From the NCBI GenBank assembly GCA_019636515.1, contig JAHBXI010000001.1:496001-560000 (forward strand): a stretch of DNA of 64,000 bases, written 5' to 3'. The DNA comes from Phycisphaeraceae bacterium (GTDB taxonomy: Bacteria > Planctomycetota > Phycisphaerae > Phycisphaerales > UBA1924). Made by a program: the position numbers and the translations under genes. This document shows, one piece after another, positions 44,868 through 54,431 of this stretch. Under the pieces are notes generated by a model that saw only the letters and a program-made list of their open reading frames with translations, ran no database searches and was not told the DNA's origin. Within the stretch, counting starts at the first letter, position 1; each line of letters starts with the position of its first letter.

Positions 44868-46126
44868 CGGCCACCCCCCGACATGGGCCCGGCCGCCGCC
44901 AGGTCGAACAAGGGCATGAACATGCTCAGCGTGACCAGCCCGACGATGACCCCGAGAACCGAGAGGATCAGCGGCTCGAGCAGGCGGGTCGCGGATCGAA
45001 GCAGGACGTCGTTATCCTCGTCCAGCGCGTCGGCGACGCTGATCATGACCGGCGCGATCTTGCCGCTTCGCTCGCCGCACTTGAGGGCCTCGATGACCGC
45101 GGAGGGAAAGAGCCTGACGCCACCGACCTGCCGGTCCAGCGCGACCGACGCCCCCTCGCCGCGTGTCACGGCGTCCTCGGCTCCGGCGAGGCTCGACGCG
45201 TACAGCGAGTTGCCCATGGTCCCTCGAACCAGACGCAGGCACTCCAGCAGCGCCACCTTGCCGTCCAGGAGCACCCCGATGATCCGTGCCACCCTCGCCG
45301 CGCACAGGCTCCGGTAGACCGTGCCGAGCATCGGCGCCCTGACCAGCGCCCGGTCCTTCCATCTCGATCCCGCGGGCGTGCGCAGAAGCATCGCCGACGC
45401 CACGATCACCGCCGGGACCGCGATCAGCGGGAACCACCAGTTCTCGCGCAGCCAGTTCGACAGGCCCAGCAGCGCCTGCGTCGACGCGGGGACCGGGCGG
45501 TCCATGCTCTTGAACAGGCCCTCGAATCGCGGGAGCACAAACCCGATCATCGCGGTCAGCACGCCCAGCGAGATCAGGATGAGCATCGACGGGTACGCCA
45601 TCGCCCCGATGACCTCTCCCCGGATCCGCTGCTGCTGGCGAACCAGGGATGACAGTCGCGTCAGGATCTCGTCGAGGCGCCCGCCGGACTCACCCGCCGC
45701 CACCAGGTTGCGGCACACCAGGTCGAAGCACTCGGGATGGTCGGCCATCGCCTCGGAGAGTTGGCACCCCTCTTCCATCCGCTTGCGGAGGCTCCCGAGC
45801 AGGCCCCGCCACGCTTCATCATCGGCCTGTCGCTCCAGCGAGGCGATGGCCTCGACCAGGGGCGTCCCGGTCGAGACCAGGACGGACATCTGGCGAAGGA
45901 AGCCGGTCAGGAGTTTGAGCCTTTTTCCCGATCCGAGGCGGATCGATCGTCGCCGCGCCGACGTGGCTTGCGACGCCGACGGCGATCCATCGGGCGCGGG
46001 CTTGAGGTCGGAGATCAGCAGGCCCCGGCGGCGGAGGATATCGGCCGCCTCGGCCGCGGTGGCGGCCTCGATGGTCTCGACGGCCGGATCCCCGTCACGC
46101 GAGTAGGTGTGGGCGATGAACTTCAT
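44864..46126 (-). CDS. PilC/GspF inner-membrane platform protein
   Basis: 420 residues. An N-terminal segment (IEAATAAEAADILRRRGLLI) precedes two repeats of the GspF domain: FLRQMSVLVSTGTPLVEAIA with LVAAGESGGRLDEIL, and IIGVLLDGKVALLECLRLVR with ALKCGERSGKIAPV. Three membrane helices are visible, the last near the C-terminus (LILSVLGVIVGLVTLSMFMP). It couples ATPase motion to pilin insertion. ATG overlaps the ATPase stop by 4 bases. Confidence 0.93.
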   Translation of the reverse strand: MKFIAHTYSRDGDPAVETIEAATAAEAADILRRRGLLISDLKPAPDGSPSASQATSARRRSIRLGSGKRLKLLTGFLRQMSVLVSTGTPLVEAIASLERQADDEAWRGLLGSLRKRMEEGCQLSEAMADHPECFDLVCRNLVAAGESGGRLDEILTRLSSLVRQQQRIRGEVIGAMAYPSMLILISLGVLTAMIGFVLPRFEGLFKSMDRPVPASTQALLGLSNWLRENWWFPLIAVPAVIVASAMLLRTPAGSRWKDRALVRAPMLGTVYRSLCAARVARIIGVLLDGKVALLECLRLVRGTMGNSLYASSLAGAEDAVTRGEGASVALDRQVGGVRLFPSAVIEALKCGERSGKIAPVMISVADALDEDNDVLLRSATRLLEPLILSVLGVIVGLVTLSMFMPLFDLAAAGPMSGGGR

Positions 46127-48030
46127 GCCGCCTCCCGTCGATCCTCGGCGGCCGCGTCCTGCTCAGGCGGCTCGATGGTCCTTGCCGGGGCCTGGGCACG
46201 GGCCTTGTCCGCGGCCCGGGCGCCCGGCGTGGCTTCGGCGGCGGCGCTGCGAACCTGCTCTTCCACGTCGTCGCACTGGGTCACGCGGAGGATCTCCTCG
46301 AGGCTGGTCTTTCCCTCCAGGGAGAGCACGACGCCCTCTTCCCGGAGCGTGAGCGCTCCGTGGCGCTTCATCTGCTCACGAAGTTCGTGCGCGGCTTTCT
46401 GAAGGTGGATCATGCGTCGCAGTTCGGGCGTGACCTCCATGACCTCGTAGACGCCGACGCGACCCTTGAAGCCCGTGTCGTGGCACCCGCGGCACCCCGC
46501 TCCCTTTCGGAAGGGGCGGCCCACCTTGTCCGCAAGGCCCGCGTCCTCCAGGACCCGCTCGGACGGGTAGTACTTGGTCGCGCACGAAGGGCAGATCGTC
46601 CTGGCCAGTCGCTGGGCCACCGCCCCGTTGAGCGAACCGCTGAGGAGGTACGGCTCGATTCCCATGTCGTGCAGCCTGCTCACGGCGCCGGGGGCGTCGT
46701 TGGTATGCAGCGTCGCCAGGACCAGGTGGCCGGTGAGCGCGGCCTGCACCGCCACGCGGGCCGTGTCCTGGTCACGGATCTCCCCCACCATGATCACGTC
46801 GGGGTCCTGCCGCAGGATGCTGCGCAGCGCGCGGGCGAACGTCAGGCCGATCCCCTCGTTCACCTGGATCTGGTTCACCTGCTCGAGTTGGTACTCCACG
46901 GGGTCCTCGACGGTCAGGATGTTCACTTCCGGGCCGCGGAGCAGGTCGAGCGCCGAGTAGAGCGTCGTGGTCTTTCCGCTGCCGGTCGGGCCCGTGACCA
47001 GGTTCAGGCCGTGCGAGAGTTCGAGCGTCCGACGGAACGCCTCCATCGCCGCCTGGCGGAACCCGAGGTGCTCGAGCCTCACGCGCAGGTTCGACTTGTC
47101 CAGGATGCGGACGACGATCTTCTCGCCCAGGAGCGTCGGCATGCTCGACACGCGCAGGTCGATGTCGCGTCCCTCGGCGACGATCCGCACGCGTCCTTCC
47201 TGTGGGAGGCGTTTTTCCGCGATGTCCATCTTCCCGATCACCTTGACGCGGGAGACAATGGCCGCGTGCATCCCCTGCGGGGCCTTCATGAGGTCACGCA
47301 GGACGCCGTCGATCCGGTAGCGGATGCGGGTTCCCTTGCGGTCGGGCTCGATGTGGATATCGCTGGCCTTGTCCTTCACGGCGGTGAGGAACGCCAGGTT
47401 GACCAGGTTGACCACCGGGCTTCCCGCGACCATGGCGCCCAGGTCCGCCGCCGGCCCGTCCTCGATCGACTCGCGCTCGACGACCTCGACGTCGCGATCC
47501 ACCAGGCTGGTGAGGAACTCGTCGATGTCCGACCCACCCCCGGAGAACTTCTTGATGTACTCACGGACGTTGCTCTCAAGGGCAAAGACCGGCCTGATCT
47601 CGCAGCCGGTGAGCCGGACGAGCGCGTCGATCGCGGGCAGGCTCTGCGGCTCGGCCATCGCCACCGTCAGCGTCCCGCCGACCTTGAACATCGGTATCGC
47701 CTTGAGGCGCTGGGCCTCGTCCGGACCCACCATCGCCAGCAGCGACGGGTCCATGAGTCCGTGCCGCAGCACGCACCCGGGAAGGCCGATCGCCCGGGCG
47801 ATGGTCTGCACCAGCGTGGCCGCCGGAATCAGGCCGCGCTCCACGAGAAGTTCGCCGAGCAGTTTGCCGGTTGATCGCTGCTCGGCCAGCGATTGCTCGA
47901 GTTGGTCCTTGCTGATCAGTCCCTGCTCGACCAGCAGGTCGCCCAGGCGCGGCCGCCCGCGCGCGGGGTCGGCCTCTCCCGGCGCGCCCCGGGCGTGATC
48001 CGTCCTTGTCCGGTCGGCGTCGGCCGTCAC
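46123..48030 (-). CDS. PilB/GspE assembly ATPase
   Basis: 635 residues. The N-terminal region has a PilB/MshE-N fold (LGDLLVEQGLISKDQLEQSL, LGELLVERGLIPAATLVQTI); in some relatives it binds c-di-GMP. The AAA core shows Walker A LVTGPTGSGKTTTLYSALD, Asp box VEDPVEYQLEQVNQIQVNEG, Walker B DPDVIMVGEIRDQDTARVAV and His box LATLHTNDAP. A tetracysteine zinc knuckle (CPSC and CRGC) sits near residue 490. It powers pilus or pseudopilus extension. ATG overlaps the STAS gene's stop. Confidence 0.95.
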   Translation of the reverse strand: MTADADRTRTDHARGAPGEADPARGRPRLGDLLVEQGLISKDQLEQSLAEQRSTGKLLGELLVERGLIPAATLVQTIARAIGLPGCVLRHGLMDPSLLAMVGPDEAQRLKAIPMFKVGGTLTVAMAEPQSLPAIDALVRLTGCEIRPVFALESNVREYIKKFSGGGSDIDEFLTSLVDRDVEVVERESIEDGPAADLGAMVAGSPVVNLVNLAFLTAVKDKASDIHIEPDRKGTRIRYRIDGVLRDLMKAPQGMHAAIVSRVKVIGKMDIAEKRLPQEGRVRIVAEGRDIDLRVSSMPTLLGEKIVVRILDKSNLRVRLEHLGFRQAAMEAFRRTLELSHGLNLVTGPTGSGKTTTLYSALDLLRGPEVNILTVEDPVEYQLEQVNQIQVNEGIGLTFARALRSILRQDPDVIMVGEIRDQDTARVAVQAALTGHLVLATLHTNDAPGAVSRLHDMGIEPYLLSGSLNGAVAQRLARTICPSCATKYYPSERVLEDAGLADKVGRPFRKGAGCRGCHDTGFKGRVGVYEVMEVTPELRRMIHLQKAAHELREQMKRHGALTLREEGVVLSLEGKTSLEEILRVTQCDDVEEQVRSAAAEATPGARAADKARAQAPARTIEPPEQDAAAEDRREAA

Positions 48031-48362
48031 AGGAAACTCCTCACGGCGGTGTTCACGTCGAGGCAGAACTCGAAGCGCTCGGCCAGGCCGACCAGTTCGA
48101 GAACCTCGCGCACGGTCTCATTGACCGAGCAGACACGCAGGGTCTGCCCGGCGTCGGCCATCTGGTTGCTCACCTCCAGCAGCGCCTCGAGCCCCCGGCT
48201 GTCGACGTACGTCATCGACCCGGCGTCGATCACGAAGCGCCCGAGGCTGCGCGTGCGGGCATCCACCGCCCGATCCCTGAACTCGTCGGCGTCTCCCTGG
48301 ACCAGCGGGCCTTCGGGCCGCAGAACGGTCACCGCGCCCTGGCGTGTCTCGGTGATGTCCAC
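48027..48362 (-). CDS. STAS-domain protein (anti-sigma factor antagonist type)
   Basis: 111 residues, a lone STAS domain. It begins VDITETRQGAVTVLRPEGPL and has the conserved segment FVIDAGSMTYVDSRGLEALL, where the Ser before Arg-Gly is the residue that partner kinases of SpoIIAA-like proteins phosphorylate. The GTG at 48362 has GGAGG 6 bases ahead. It sits between a histidine kinase (16 bases) and the ATPase gene (overlap), so it probably transmits a signal to this machine. No anti-sigma kinase or sigma factor is adjacent. Confidence 0.9.
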   Translation of the reverse strand: MDITETRQGAVTVLRPEGPLVQGDADEFRDRAVDARTRSLGRFVIDAGSMTYVDSRGLEALLEVSNQMADAGQTLRVCSVNETVREVLELVGLAERFEFCLDVNTAVRSFL

Positions 48363-48378
48363 CGGCGTCCTCCGTGTG

Positions 48379-50223
48379 TCAGGCCGCGGCACGCGCCGGC
48401 GCGGCCGCCGCGCTGCGCGTCGCGGGCAACGTGAGCGTGAACGTGCTGCCCTTGTCGATCTCGGACGACACGGTGATGTCGCCCCCGTGAAGCCGAACGA
48501 CCTGCCTGGCGATCGCCAGCCCAAGCCCCGAGCCCGTGATCCCGGCCAGCCGCTTGTCCTTGGCCCGGTAGAACTTCTCGAAGATCAGTTCCGACTCCTC
48601 GGGCTTGATGCCGATGCCGTTGTCCTTCACCACCACCTCCACCCGGCCGGCTTCCTCCGAGACGATCACGCGGACCTCCCCGCCGGCGGGGGTGTACTTG
48701 ATCGCGTTGCCGAGCAGGTTGTGAAGAGCCATCGACACCTTGTCGCGGTCCGCCTCGATGACGGGCAGTTTGGGGGGCAGGTCGAACCGCAGCGTGATCT
48801 CCTTGTCGTGCGCCGGGATGCGGTGGTCGGCCTCGATCTCCTCGAACAACGCGTCGAGCCGGACGTCGTCCTTGCGGATGGTGACCGATCCGGCCTCCAT
48901 CTCCGAGACCGACAGCATGTCCGAGACCACGCGCTCCAGGCGCCGGATCTCGGTCGAAACCACGTTCATGCACTTGGCCCGCAGTTGAGGATCCCCGCTC
49001 TCGTCCTCGAGAAGCGTGTCCACGTACAGCCGCATGTTCGTCAGCGGGCTGCGCAGTTCGTGGGTCACCTGGGCGGCGAACGAGTGCCGCGACTCCTCGG
49101 CAACCTTCTGCTGGGTGATGTCCTCCATCACGATGAACGCCGCGCCCCGGTCGTCCTTGCGGAGCGACTTGACCGAGATCCGAAGCGTGCTCGCGCTGGC
49201 GCCCGGTGCCTGGACCTGACGCTCGTGCATCACCCGGTGACGGCACGCGCCCGACGCCGCCCGCACGAGCAGTTCTCGGACCTGCTCGTCCGTGAAGCAC
49301 TCCGACGCGGACCGTCCCGGGATGTCCTCGCGCTTGGCGTTGAGAAGCGTCGCCGCCGCCCCGTTGCAGTACGTGATGCGCTGCTGGTCGTCCACGATCA
49401 GCAGGCCGATCCACATCGCGTCGCATAACCCGCCCAGTTCGGAGGCGCCCTCTCCCGCCCCGGAAACCTGCATGACCCGGGCCGCCCGCTCTTCCAGGTC
49501 CCGGCGTCGGGCCGCCTCTCGCTCCTTGATGATCGTGTTCCAGGCGGCTGCTTCAGGGCCAAACGCCTCATCGATTTCCAGTTCACCCGGGGCGGTCCCC
49601 CCCGCCGCCTCGGCCCAGAGAGCGTCGCCCACACGCACGATCGCCGCCATGCGGGCCGATGCCCGCTTGCACAGCAGTCCCCACACCCCAAGCCCCATGG
49701 CCCCGAGCACCGCCGCGCCAAGGAACCCGGGATCCTCCCACGGCGGGGGGTGGTCGTCGGCGACACGAGCCACCAGCCACGCCGACCCCGCGCCTGGGAT
49801 CTCCACGCGAGCGGCGCCGGAGGAGTCATCGACCGGACGCGGGATCGATTCATCAACCGAAGGCCACGGGGCCGGGAACTCGTGCGAGGTGACTTCCGTG
49901 GCATCCGACGAAGCGACAACCCGTCCATCGGGCAGCACCACCGACCACCGGAGAACGCCCGCTTCCGAGGCCGACTCGTGGATCCGCCGGATCCACTCTT
50001 GCGGGTCTTCGCGAGGATCGGCTCCTTGAATCACCGGCCGGATCTTCTCCAGGGCGATCGCGGCGCGTGCGGACGCGATCTGGGCCGCGGCGCGTTCGTT
50101 GCGCCACCACTGCCATGCGATTCCGGCGGAAAGGGCGGCAAACATGATCAGACCGATCACCAGGCCCGCGGAAGCAAGCAGCGCGTCGCCGCGGCGGCGA
50201 ATTCGGAGTCCGATATCACCCAT
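48379..50223 (-). CDS. PAS-domain sensor histidine kinase (PhoR/ResE-like)
   Basis: 614 residues from the ATG at 50223 (a GTG 9 bases upstream is possible). Membrane helices near 20-40 and 165-185 bound a periplasmic domain. A PAS domain (LCDAMWIGLLIVDDQQRITY) precedes the phospho-acceptor AAQVTHELRSPLTNMRLYVD and the ATPase motifs NLLGNAIKYTP, VKDNGIGIKP, SGLGLAIARQVVRLHGG. No response regulator follows; the next gene is the STAS protein and then the assembly ATPase, so the kinase may control the pilus/secretion system. Confidence 0.92.
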   Translation of the reverse strand: MGDIGLRIRRRGDALLASAGLVIGLIMFAALSAGIAWQWWRNERAAAQIASARAAIALEKIRPVIQGADPREDPQEWIRRIHESASEAGVLRWSVVLPDGRVVASSDATEVTSHEFPAPWPSVDESIPRPVDDSSGAARVEIPGAGSAWLVARVADDHPPPWEDPGFLGAAVLGAMGLGVWGLLCKRASARMAAIVRVGDALWAEAAGGTAPGELEIDEAFGPEAAAWNTIIKEREAARRRDLEERAARVMQVSGAGEGASELGGLCDAMWIGLLIVDDQQRITYCNGAAATLLNAKREDIPGRSASECFTDEQVRELLVRAASGACRHRVMHERQVQAPGASASTLRISVKSLRKDDRGAAFIVMEDITQQKVAEESRHSFAAQVTHELRSPLTNMRLYVDTLLEDESGDPQLRAKCMNVVSTEIRRLERVVSDMLSVSEMEAGSVTIRKDDVRLDALFEEIEADHRIPAHDKEITLRFDLPPKLPVIEADRDKVSMALHNLLGNAIKYTPAGGEVRVIVSEEAGRVEVVVKDNGIGIKPEESELIFEKFYRAKDKRLAGITGSGLGLAIARQVVRLHGGDITVSSEIDKGSTFTLTLPATRSAAAAPARAAA

Positions 50224-50396
50224 GGTCGCCACGTCCCGATAACTCCGCGTCCGGACGAGAACCGGCCGCGATGGGACTATCGGTTCGCCGGTCGCCGGCC
50301 TGCACCCTGGAGTCCGCGTGATGCCCGAACCGTGTGGTTCGGGGTCCCTTGGAAGCCCGCGGCGGCCCGCTTCCTGCCGGACTCCCGGCCGGATGC

Positions 50397-51173
50397 TCAG
50401 CGGCGCGGCATGTGGGTGCGTCGGCGGATCATCACCACGACCAAGGCGCCGATAACCCCCAGGCCGACCGCGGAGAGAATGCCCCAGGGGGCGCCGGATC
50501 CCGCCCGGGGCGCCTCCGCGGGCCTGAAGCCGCGCCCTGGCTCAAAGCGGAAGGCCGCGGCGAGGCGCTCCAGGTCTTCCACGGAGCGATCGAACGACTC
50601 CGCGTGGTCGTAGCCGTTGAGTTGGATGATCCGATCGGCGGCCAGGAACATCCAGATGCGAGCCCGAGTGCGCTCGCCGGTCGCCTGTTCGACGTCAAGA
50701 TCAAACGTCGCGACCCCTCGTTGACGGTCCAGCACGACACCGCCCGCCGAGGCCGAGCGCCCGGCGCCCTCCGACTGCGAAATGGCCTGATCGACGCCCG
50801 TCTGGATGACTCCCGAGCGCAGCATGAACTCCACGTCCTCGAAGGTCGCGCTGCGCAATGGGGCCTCAACCACCTGGACCAGGACGTACGGGCTGACGAG
50901 CAAACCAGCCTCGTCGGTCGTGAATGCGTGCGTGTACCGCAGCGATGATCCCGGAGCCAGGGATTCGGCCAGCCGATTGATCCGCTCCAGGACCTCGGGG
51001 GCAACCTCGCGCCATCGCGGCGGAAGCCGCAGCGACCACCCCGCCTCCGGATCGTGCGCTGTCGCCGGGGGGTGTTCCGGCGCCCCGGTGTCCTGACCCA
51101 GGCAAACCGTGGAGATCATCAATACCGCCGGCACCGCGGCCCGGAGGGCGTGAACTGGCCAGGGCGCGATCAC
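50397..51173 (-). CDS. uncharacterised exported protein with C-terminal membrane anchor
   Basis: 258 residues from a GTG at 51173 that shares GTGA with the aminotransferase stop. A signal peptide (PVHALRAAVPAVLMISTVCL, cleaved near GQD) and a C-terminal helix (GILSAVGLGVIGALVVVMIR) followed by RRRTHMPRR frame a domain of about 190 residues (GWSLRLPPRWREVAPEVLER, TFEDVEFMLRSGV). It should face the periplasm. No family is recognised. Confidence 0.65.
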   Translation of the reverse strand: MIAPWPVHALRAAVPAVLMISTVCLGQDTGAPEHPPATAHDPEAGWSLRLPPRWREVAPEVLERINRLAESLAPGSSLRYTHAFTTDEAGLLVSPYVLVQVVEAPLRSATFEDVEFMLRSGVIQTGVDQAISQSEGAGRSASAGGVVLDRQRGVATFDLDVEQATGERTRARIWMFLAADRIIQLNGYDHAESFDRSVEDLERLAAAFRFEPGRGFRPAEAPRAGSGAPWGILSAVGLGVIGALVVVMIRRRTHMPRR

Positions 51174-52462
51174 CGACCCCCGCCGTGGGCACGGACCATC
51201 TCCGCGAGCCGATCCAGACCTGCCTTGAGGTTGTCCGTGGGAGGCCCGAAACTGAAGCGGACAAACGTGGAGAGCGGGGAGTCCCCGGACCTGCGCTTGC
51301 CGGGATTGACGTCGAAAAACTCGCCCGGGACCGTCAGGACGCGGTGCTTGAACCCCTCCCGCATGAACGCCTCGCCGGTGTTGATGGTCCTGGGCAGGTT
51401 TGACACGCACCCGAAGGCGTAGAACGTTCCTTCGGGCGGTGATGGAAACGTGACGCCCATGGCGGTAAGCCGTTCAACGGTAAACCGGCATTTCTGATCG
51501 AAGACGCCGCGGACCGCGCTGGTTTCCTGGTCGGCACGGTCTGGCCGAAGGACCTCGATCGCGGCCCGCTGGACCAGCCGAGAAGGACCCCCATCCAGAA
51601 AACTGCCGGCGGCGGTGATGCGCTGGATGACGTCGGCCGGTCCGACAACCCAGCCGCATCTCCATCCCGGATACCGGAAGCACTTGGTCAGCCCGTCGGT
51701 GATGATGACCGGATCCCGGTCGACGTCGTCCACGAAGGCCGCCGCGCTGACCGGCCCTGGATGATCGGCCGCGTACACGTAATGCGAATAGAACTCATCC
51801 ATCAGCAGCGTGCATTGGCGCGACCTTGCCAGGCCGACCCAGGAACGCAGTTCATCGCCTCGCACGACGACGCCCGTCGGGTTGCAGGGGTTGCTGATCA
51901 GCAGCGCGCCGAGGCTCTGGGAGATGATCGCGCGGTCAAGATCCTCGATGGAGAGCCGGAATCCCCTTGACGCGGGGAGTTCGAGGTGAACCGGATCGAT
52001 CCGCTCGAACGTGCCGAGCAGGTCTTCGTACGCGGTGTAGTCCGGGGTGAAGTAGCCAAGTCGGATTCTTCCCAGGGCCGCCGCCAGGCGGGTCAGGGCG
52101 GACCGACCGCCTGGGGCGATGGCCACGTTGCGGGCGGTATACCGGGAAGTCTTCCCCGCGCGGTACAGGCGGTTGTAGTGGTCGGCCACCGCCTCGCGGA
52201 GTTCGGCAACTCCCTCGACCGGGCCGTAGGCGTGGTCCGAGGGGTCAAGGTCGATCCGGTCGAGCCTCGCGGGCGCCTCGGGGATGATCCCGACCTCCGG
52301 CTGCCCCTGGCCCAGGTTCGACCACGACGGATCGCCCATGCGCCAGCCGGCCTTCATGGCCTCGTTGTTGACGTGGATAACGCCCATGAAAGGCAGGTCT
52401 CGGAAGCCGAAGCGGTCCGCGAGGGCGCTCTCGGGACGTGAAACGGTTGTTTGGATGGTCAT
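51170..52462 (-). CDS. class I/II PLP-dependent aminotransferase
   Basis: 430 residues of fold-type I. SNLGQGQPEVG, the substrate loop YGPVEGVAELREAV, LLISNPCNPTGVVV, the cofactor-binding Asp in LLMDEFYSHYVY, and the PLP lysine in ITDGLTKCFRYPGWRCGWVV are all visible, and the C-terminus has the Arg that binds the substrate carboxylate in VRFSFG. It resembles aspartate/aromatic or LL-diaminopimelate aminotransferase relatives. The exact substrate is not decidable here. The start at 52462 is supported by the homologous N-terminus. Confidence 0.88.
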   Translation of the reverse strand: MTIQTTVSRPESALADRFGFRDLPFMGVIHVNNEAMKAGWRMGDPSWSNLGQGQPEVGIIPEAPARLDRIDLDPSDHAYGPVEGVAELREAVADHYNRLYRAGKTSRYTARNVAIAPGGRSALTRLAAALGRIRLGYFTPDYTAYEDLLGTFERIDPVHLELPASRGFRLSIEDLDRAIISQSLGALLISNPCNPTGVVVRGDELRSWVGLARSRQCTLLMDEFYSHYVYAADHPGPVSAAAFVDDVDRDPVIITDGLTKCFRYPGWRCGWVVGPADVIQRITAAGSFLDGGPSRLVQRAAIEVLRPDRADQETSAVRGVFDQKCRFTVERLTAMGVTFPSPPEGTFYAFGCVSNLPRTINTGEAFMREGFKHRVLTVPGEFFDVNPGKRRSGDSPLSTFVRFSFGPPTDNLKAGLDRLAEMVRAHGGGR

Positions 52463-52537
52463 TGGGGATGATGCTAGGCGGCGCGGGTAGCATTGCTTCA
52501 CGCCGGACGCTTCGTCCGGCGGCGTTGGGGACACACC

Positions 52538-53425
52538 ATGAAAAAACTCTTCCTGCTCGCCGTCGTCCTTGTCCTGCTGGTGGTCGGGGCCGTCGTGGCC
52601 GTGGTCATCTATGCCGACCGCGCGGTCAAGATCGCGGTCGAGAAGGGGGGGACCTACGCCCTGGGCGTGGAGACCACCCTGGGCGGGGCGGACGTCGGGT
52701 TCTTGTCGGCAAGTTTGGGCCTGCGCGACCTGAAAATCGCCAATCCGCCGGGATACAAATCGGACCGCTTCCTCGGGCTGGGAAGCGGGAAGGTCTCGGT
52801 CTGGGCATCGTCGCTCCGGGGATCGGTGATCGAGGTTCCCACCCTGAGCCTCGATACCATCACGCTGAACCTCGAGCGTGCCACCGAGAAGGCCAACTAC
52901 CGGGTGATCCTCGACAACCTCAAGCGGCTTGAGTCGGGCGAGGCGCCGTCCAAGGACACTCGACCCTCGGGGGAGCAGAAGCGGTTTGTCATCAGGCACC
53001 TCTCGATACGAGAGGTACACGTCAACGCCGATCTGGTCCCGATGGGGGGGGACCTGACGCGGATAAGCATCCCGATCGAGTCGATCGAACTTCGCGACGT
53101 GGGAACCGCCGGACGCGGCGTGCCCCTGGCGGAACTGGCCGACATCATCATCAAGGCCCTGCTCGTCGTGGTCTCGGAGAAGGGGGCCCAACTCCTGCCC
53201 CCCGAGATCCTGGGGGACCTCAGGTCCGGGCTGGCGCAACTTCGCGACCTCGATTCACTCGGGGTCAAGGTCCAATCGGCCATGGGGGAAAAGGCGCAGA
53301 AGATGATTGATGAGAAACTCGGAACGACCGTGGACGACGCGAAGAAGAAGGCCGAGGAGGCCATCGACGGGGCGACGAAAAAGGTCGAGGATGGCCTGAA
53401 GAATCTCCTGCCAGGAAAGAAGTGA
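52538..53425 (+). CDS. AsmA-like periplasmic protein
   Basis: 295 residues. One N-terminal membrane helix (KLFLLAVVLVLLVVGAVVAV) is followed by a periplasmic beta-rich region with the AsmA-family feel: GVETTLGGADVGFLSASLGL, RDLKIANPPGY, and VIEVPTLSLDTITLNLERAT. Family members are thought to carry lipids between membranes. The C-terminal 70 residues are a charged helix (EKAQKMIDEKLGTTVDDAKK) ending in LLPGKK. An 8-bp hairpin lies 16 bases before the ATG and the RBS is weak (GGGG). Confidence 0.7.
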   Translation: MKKLFLLAVVLVLLVVGAVVAVVIYADRAVKIAVEKGGTYALGVETTLGGADVGFLSASLGLRDLKIANPPGYKSDRFLGLGSGKVSVWASSLRGSVIEVPTLSLDTITLNLERATEKANYRVILDNLKRLESGEAPSKDTRPSGEQKRFVIRHLSIREVHVNADLVPMGGDLTRISIPIESIELRDVGTAGRGVPLAELADIIIKALLVVVSEKGAQLLPPEILGDLRSGLAQLRDLDSLGVKVQSAMGEKAQKMIDEKLGTTVDDAKKKAEEAIDGATKKVEDGLKNLLPGKK

Positions 53426-53477
53426 TGCCAAGCCGACGGAGTCTCTGGCCAAGTCGCGCCCTGGCCTCGACCGTGCC

Positions 53478-54371
53478 GTGAATATCGCCCTGCTGTTCAA
53501 TCCATCGAGCGGGAACGGGTCGCGGGCCGCCGCCGTCGATCGGATCGTCGCGAGCCTCCGTCAGGACGGCCATCGCGTCACGAGCCTTTGCGTGGGGAAC
53601 GCCGGCGGGGAGGGGCCTGATGCCCGGCGTCTGCTCGGCGCATCGGACCTGCTCATCATCGCCGGGGGGGACGGCACGGTCAGCCTCGCGCTCCCGATGG
53701 TGATCGAAGCGGGCGTGCCCATCCGGCACGTCCCGCTGGGGACGGAAAACCTGTTCGCACGGCACTTCGGGATGCGGGCCGATCCGGGGTCTGTGCGGGC
53801 GGCCGTCGAACGAAGGGAGATCGTCACGATCGACACGGCGGAGGTGGATGGACGCCCGTTTGTCATCATGTTCAGCGCGGGCCCTGACGCGAACGTCGTT
53901 CATCGCCTCGCGGCCCAGCGCCGGGGGGGTATTTCCCACCTTTCGTACGTGGGTCCGATCATCCGGGAGGCGTTGCTGGGCGGCGTCGTTCCGATCTCGC
54001 TCGAAGTGGACGGTCATGTGCTGTTCGAGAACCGTCGGGGGATGGCGGTGGTCGGGAACATGGCCCAGTACGCGATGGGCGCCAACCCCGCCCGCCGCGC
54101 TTCTCCCACGGACGGGGAACTCGACGTGGTGTTCTTCCCCTCGCCGATCAGTCTGGCCGCCGGGTTCTGGCTGGCCGCGTGCAAGGTCGGCGCGGACCGG
54201 ATCGCGCCGGGCGTTGTTCGCGGCCGGGGCCGTCACGTGGTCATCGTGTCGGAACACCCGGGCTTTTGCTCGCAGGCCGACGGCGAGGCGCTGCCAGGCG
54301 CGGGCGGATCGCCCCGCTCCCAGACACGCGAGATCCGGATACGCCCCTCGTCGCTGCGGGTCCTTCGGTGA
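53478..54371 (+). CDS. diacylglycerol kinase family lipid kinase (YegS/DagK-like)
   Basis: 297 residues starting with GTG at 53478. The nucleotide-binding loop is LLIIAGGDGTVSLALPMVIE, preceded by ALLFNPSSGNGSRAA; the family's PLGTENLFARHFGM follows. C-terminal features are FSAGPDANVVHRL and DGELDVVFFP. It phosphorylates a lipid such as diacylglycerol or a sphingoid/terpenoid alcohol. Located 52 bases after the AsmA-like gene, suggesting a shared role in envelope lipids. Confidence 0.85.
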   Translation: MNIALLFNPSSGNGSRAAAVDRIVASLRQDGHRVTSLCVGNAGGEGPDARRLLGASDLLIIAGGDGTVSLALPMVIEAGVPIRHVPLGTENLFARHFGMRADPGSVRAAVERREIVTIDTAEVDGRPFVIMFSAGPDANVVHRLAAQRRGGISHLSYVGPIIREALLGGVVPISLEVDGHVLFENRRGMAVVGNMAQYAMGANPARRASPTDGELDVVFFPSPISLAAGFWLAACKVGADRIAPGVVRGRGRHVVIVSEHPGFCSQADGEALPGAGGSPRSQTREIRIRPSSLRVLR

Positions 54372-54431
54372 TCGCCCCTTTGATGCTCTCCACCCCTTCG
54401 CTCGCGGGTGTTGGCCCGCGCCGACGATCGC

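Noticed and set aside
46360-47874. 504-codon plus-strand open frame
   Set aside because: Entirely antisense to the PilB/GspE ATPase; its composition (Arg/Val/Asp/His-rich, no domains) is that of a GC-driven shadow.
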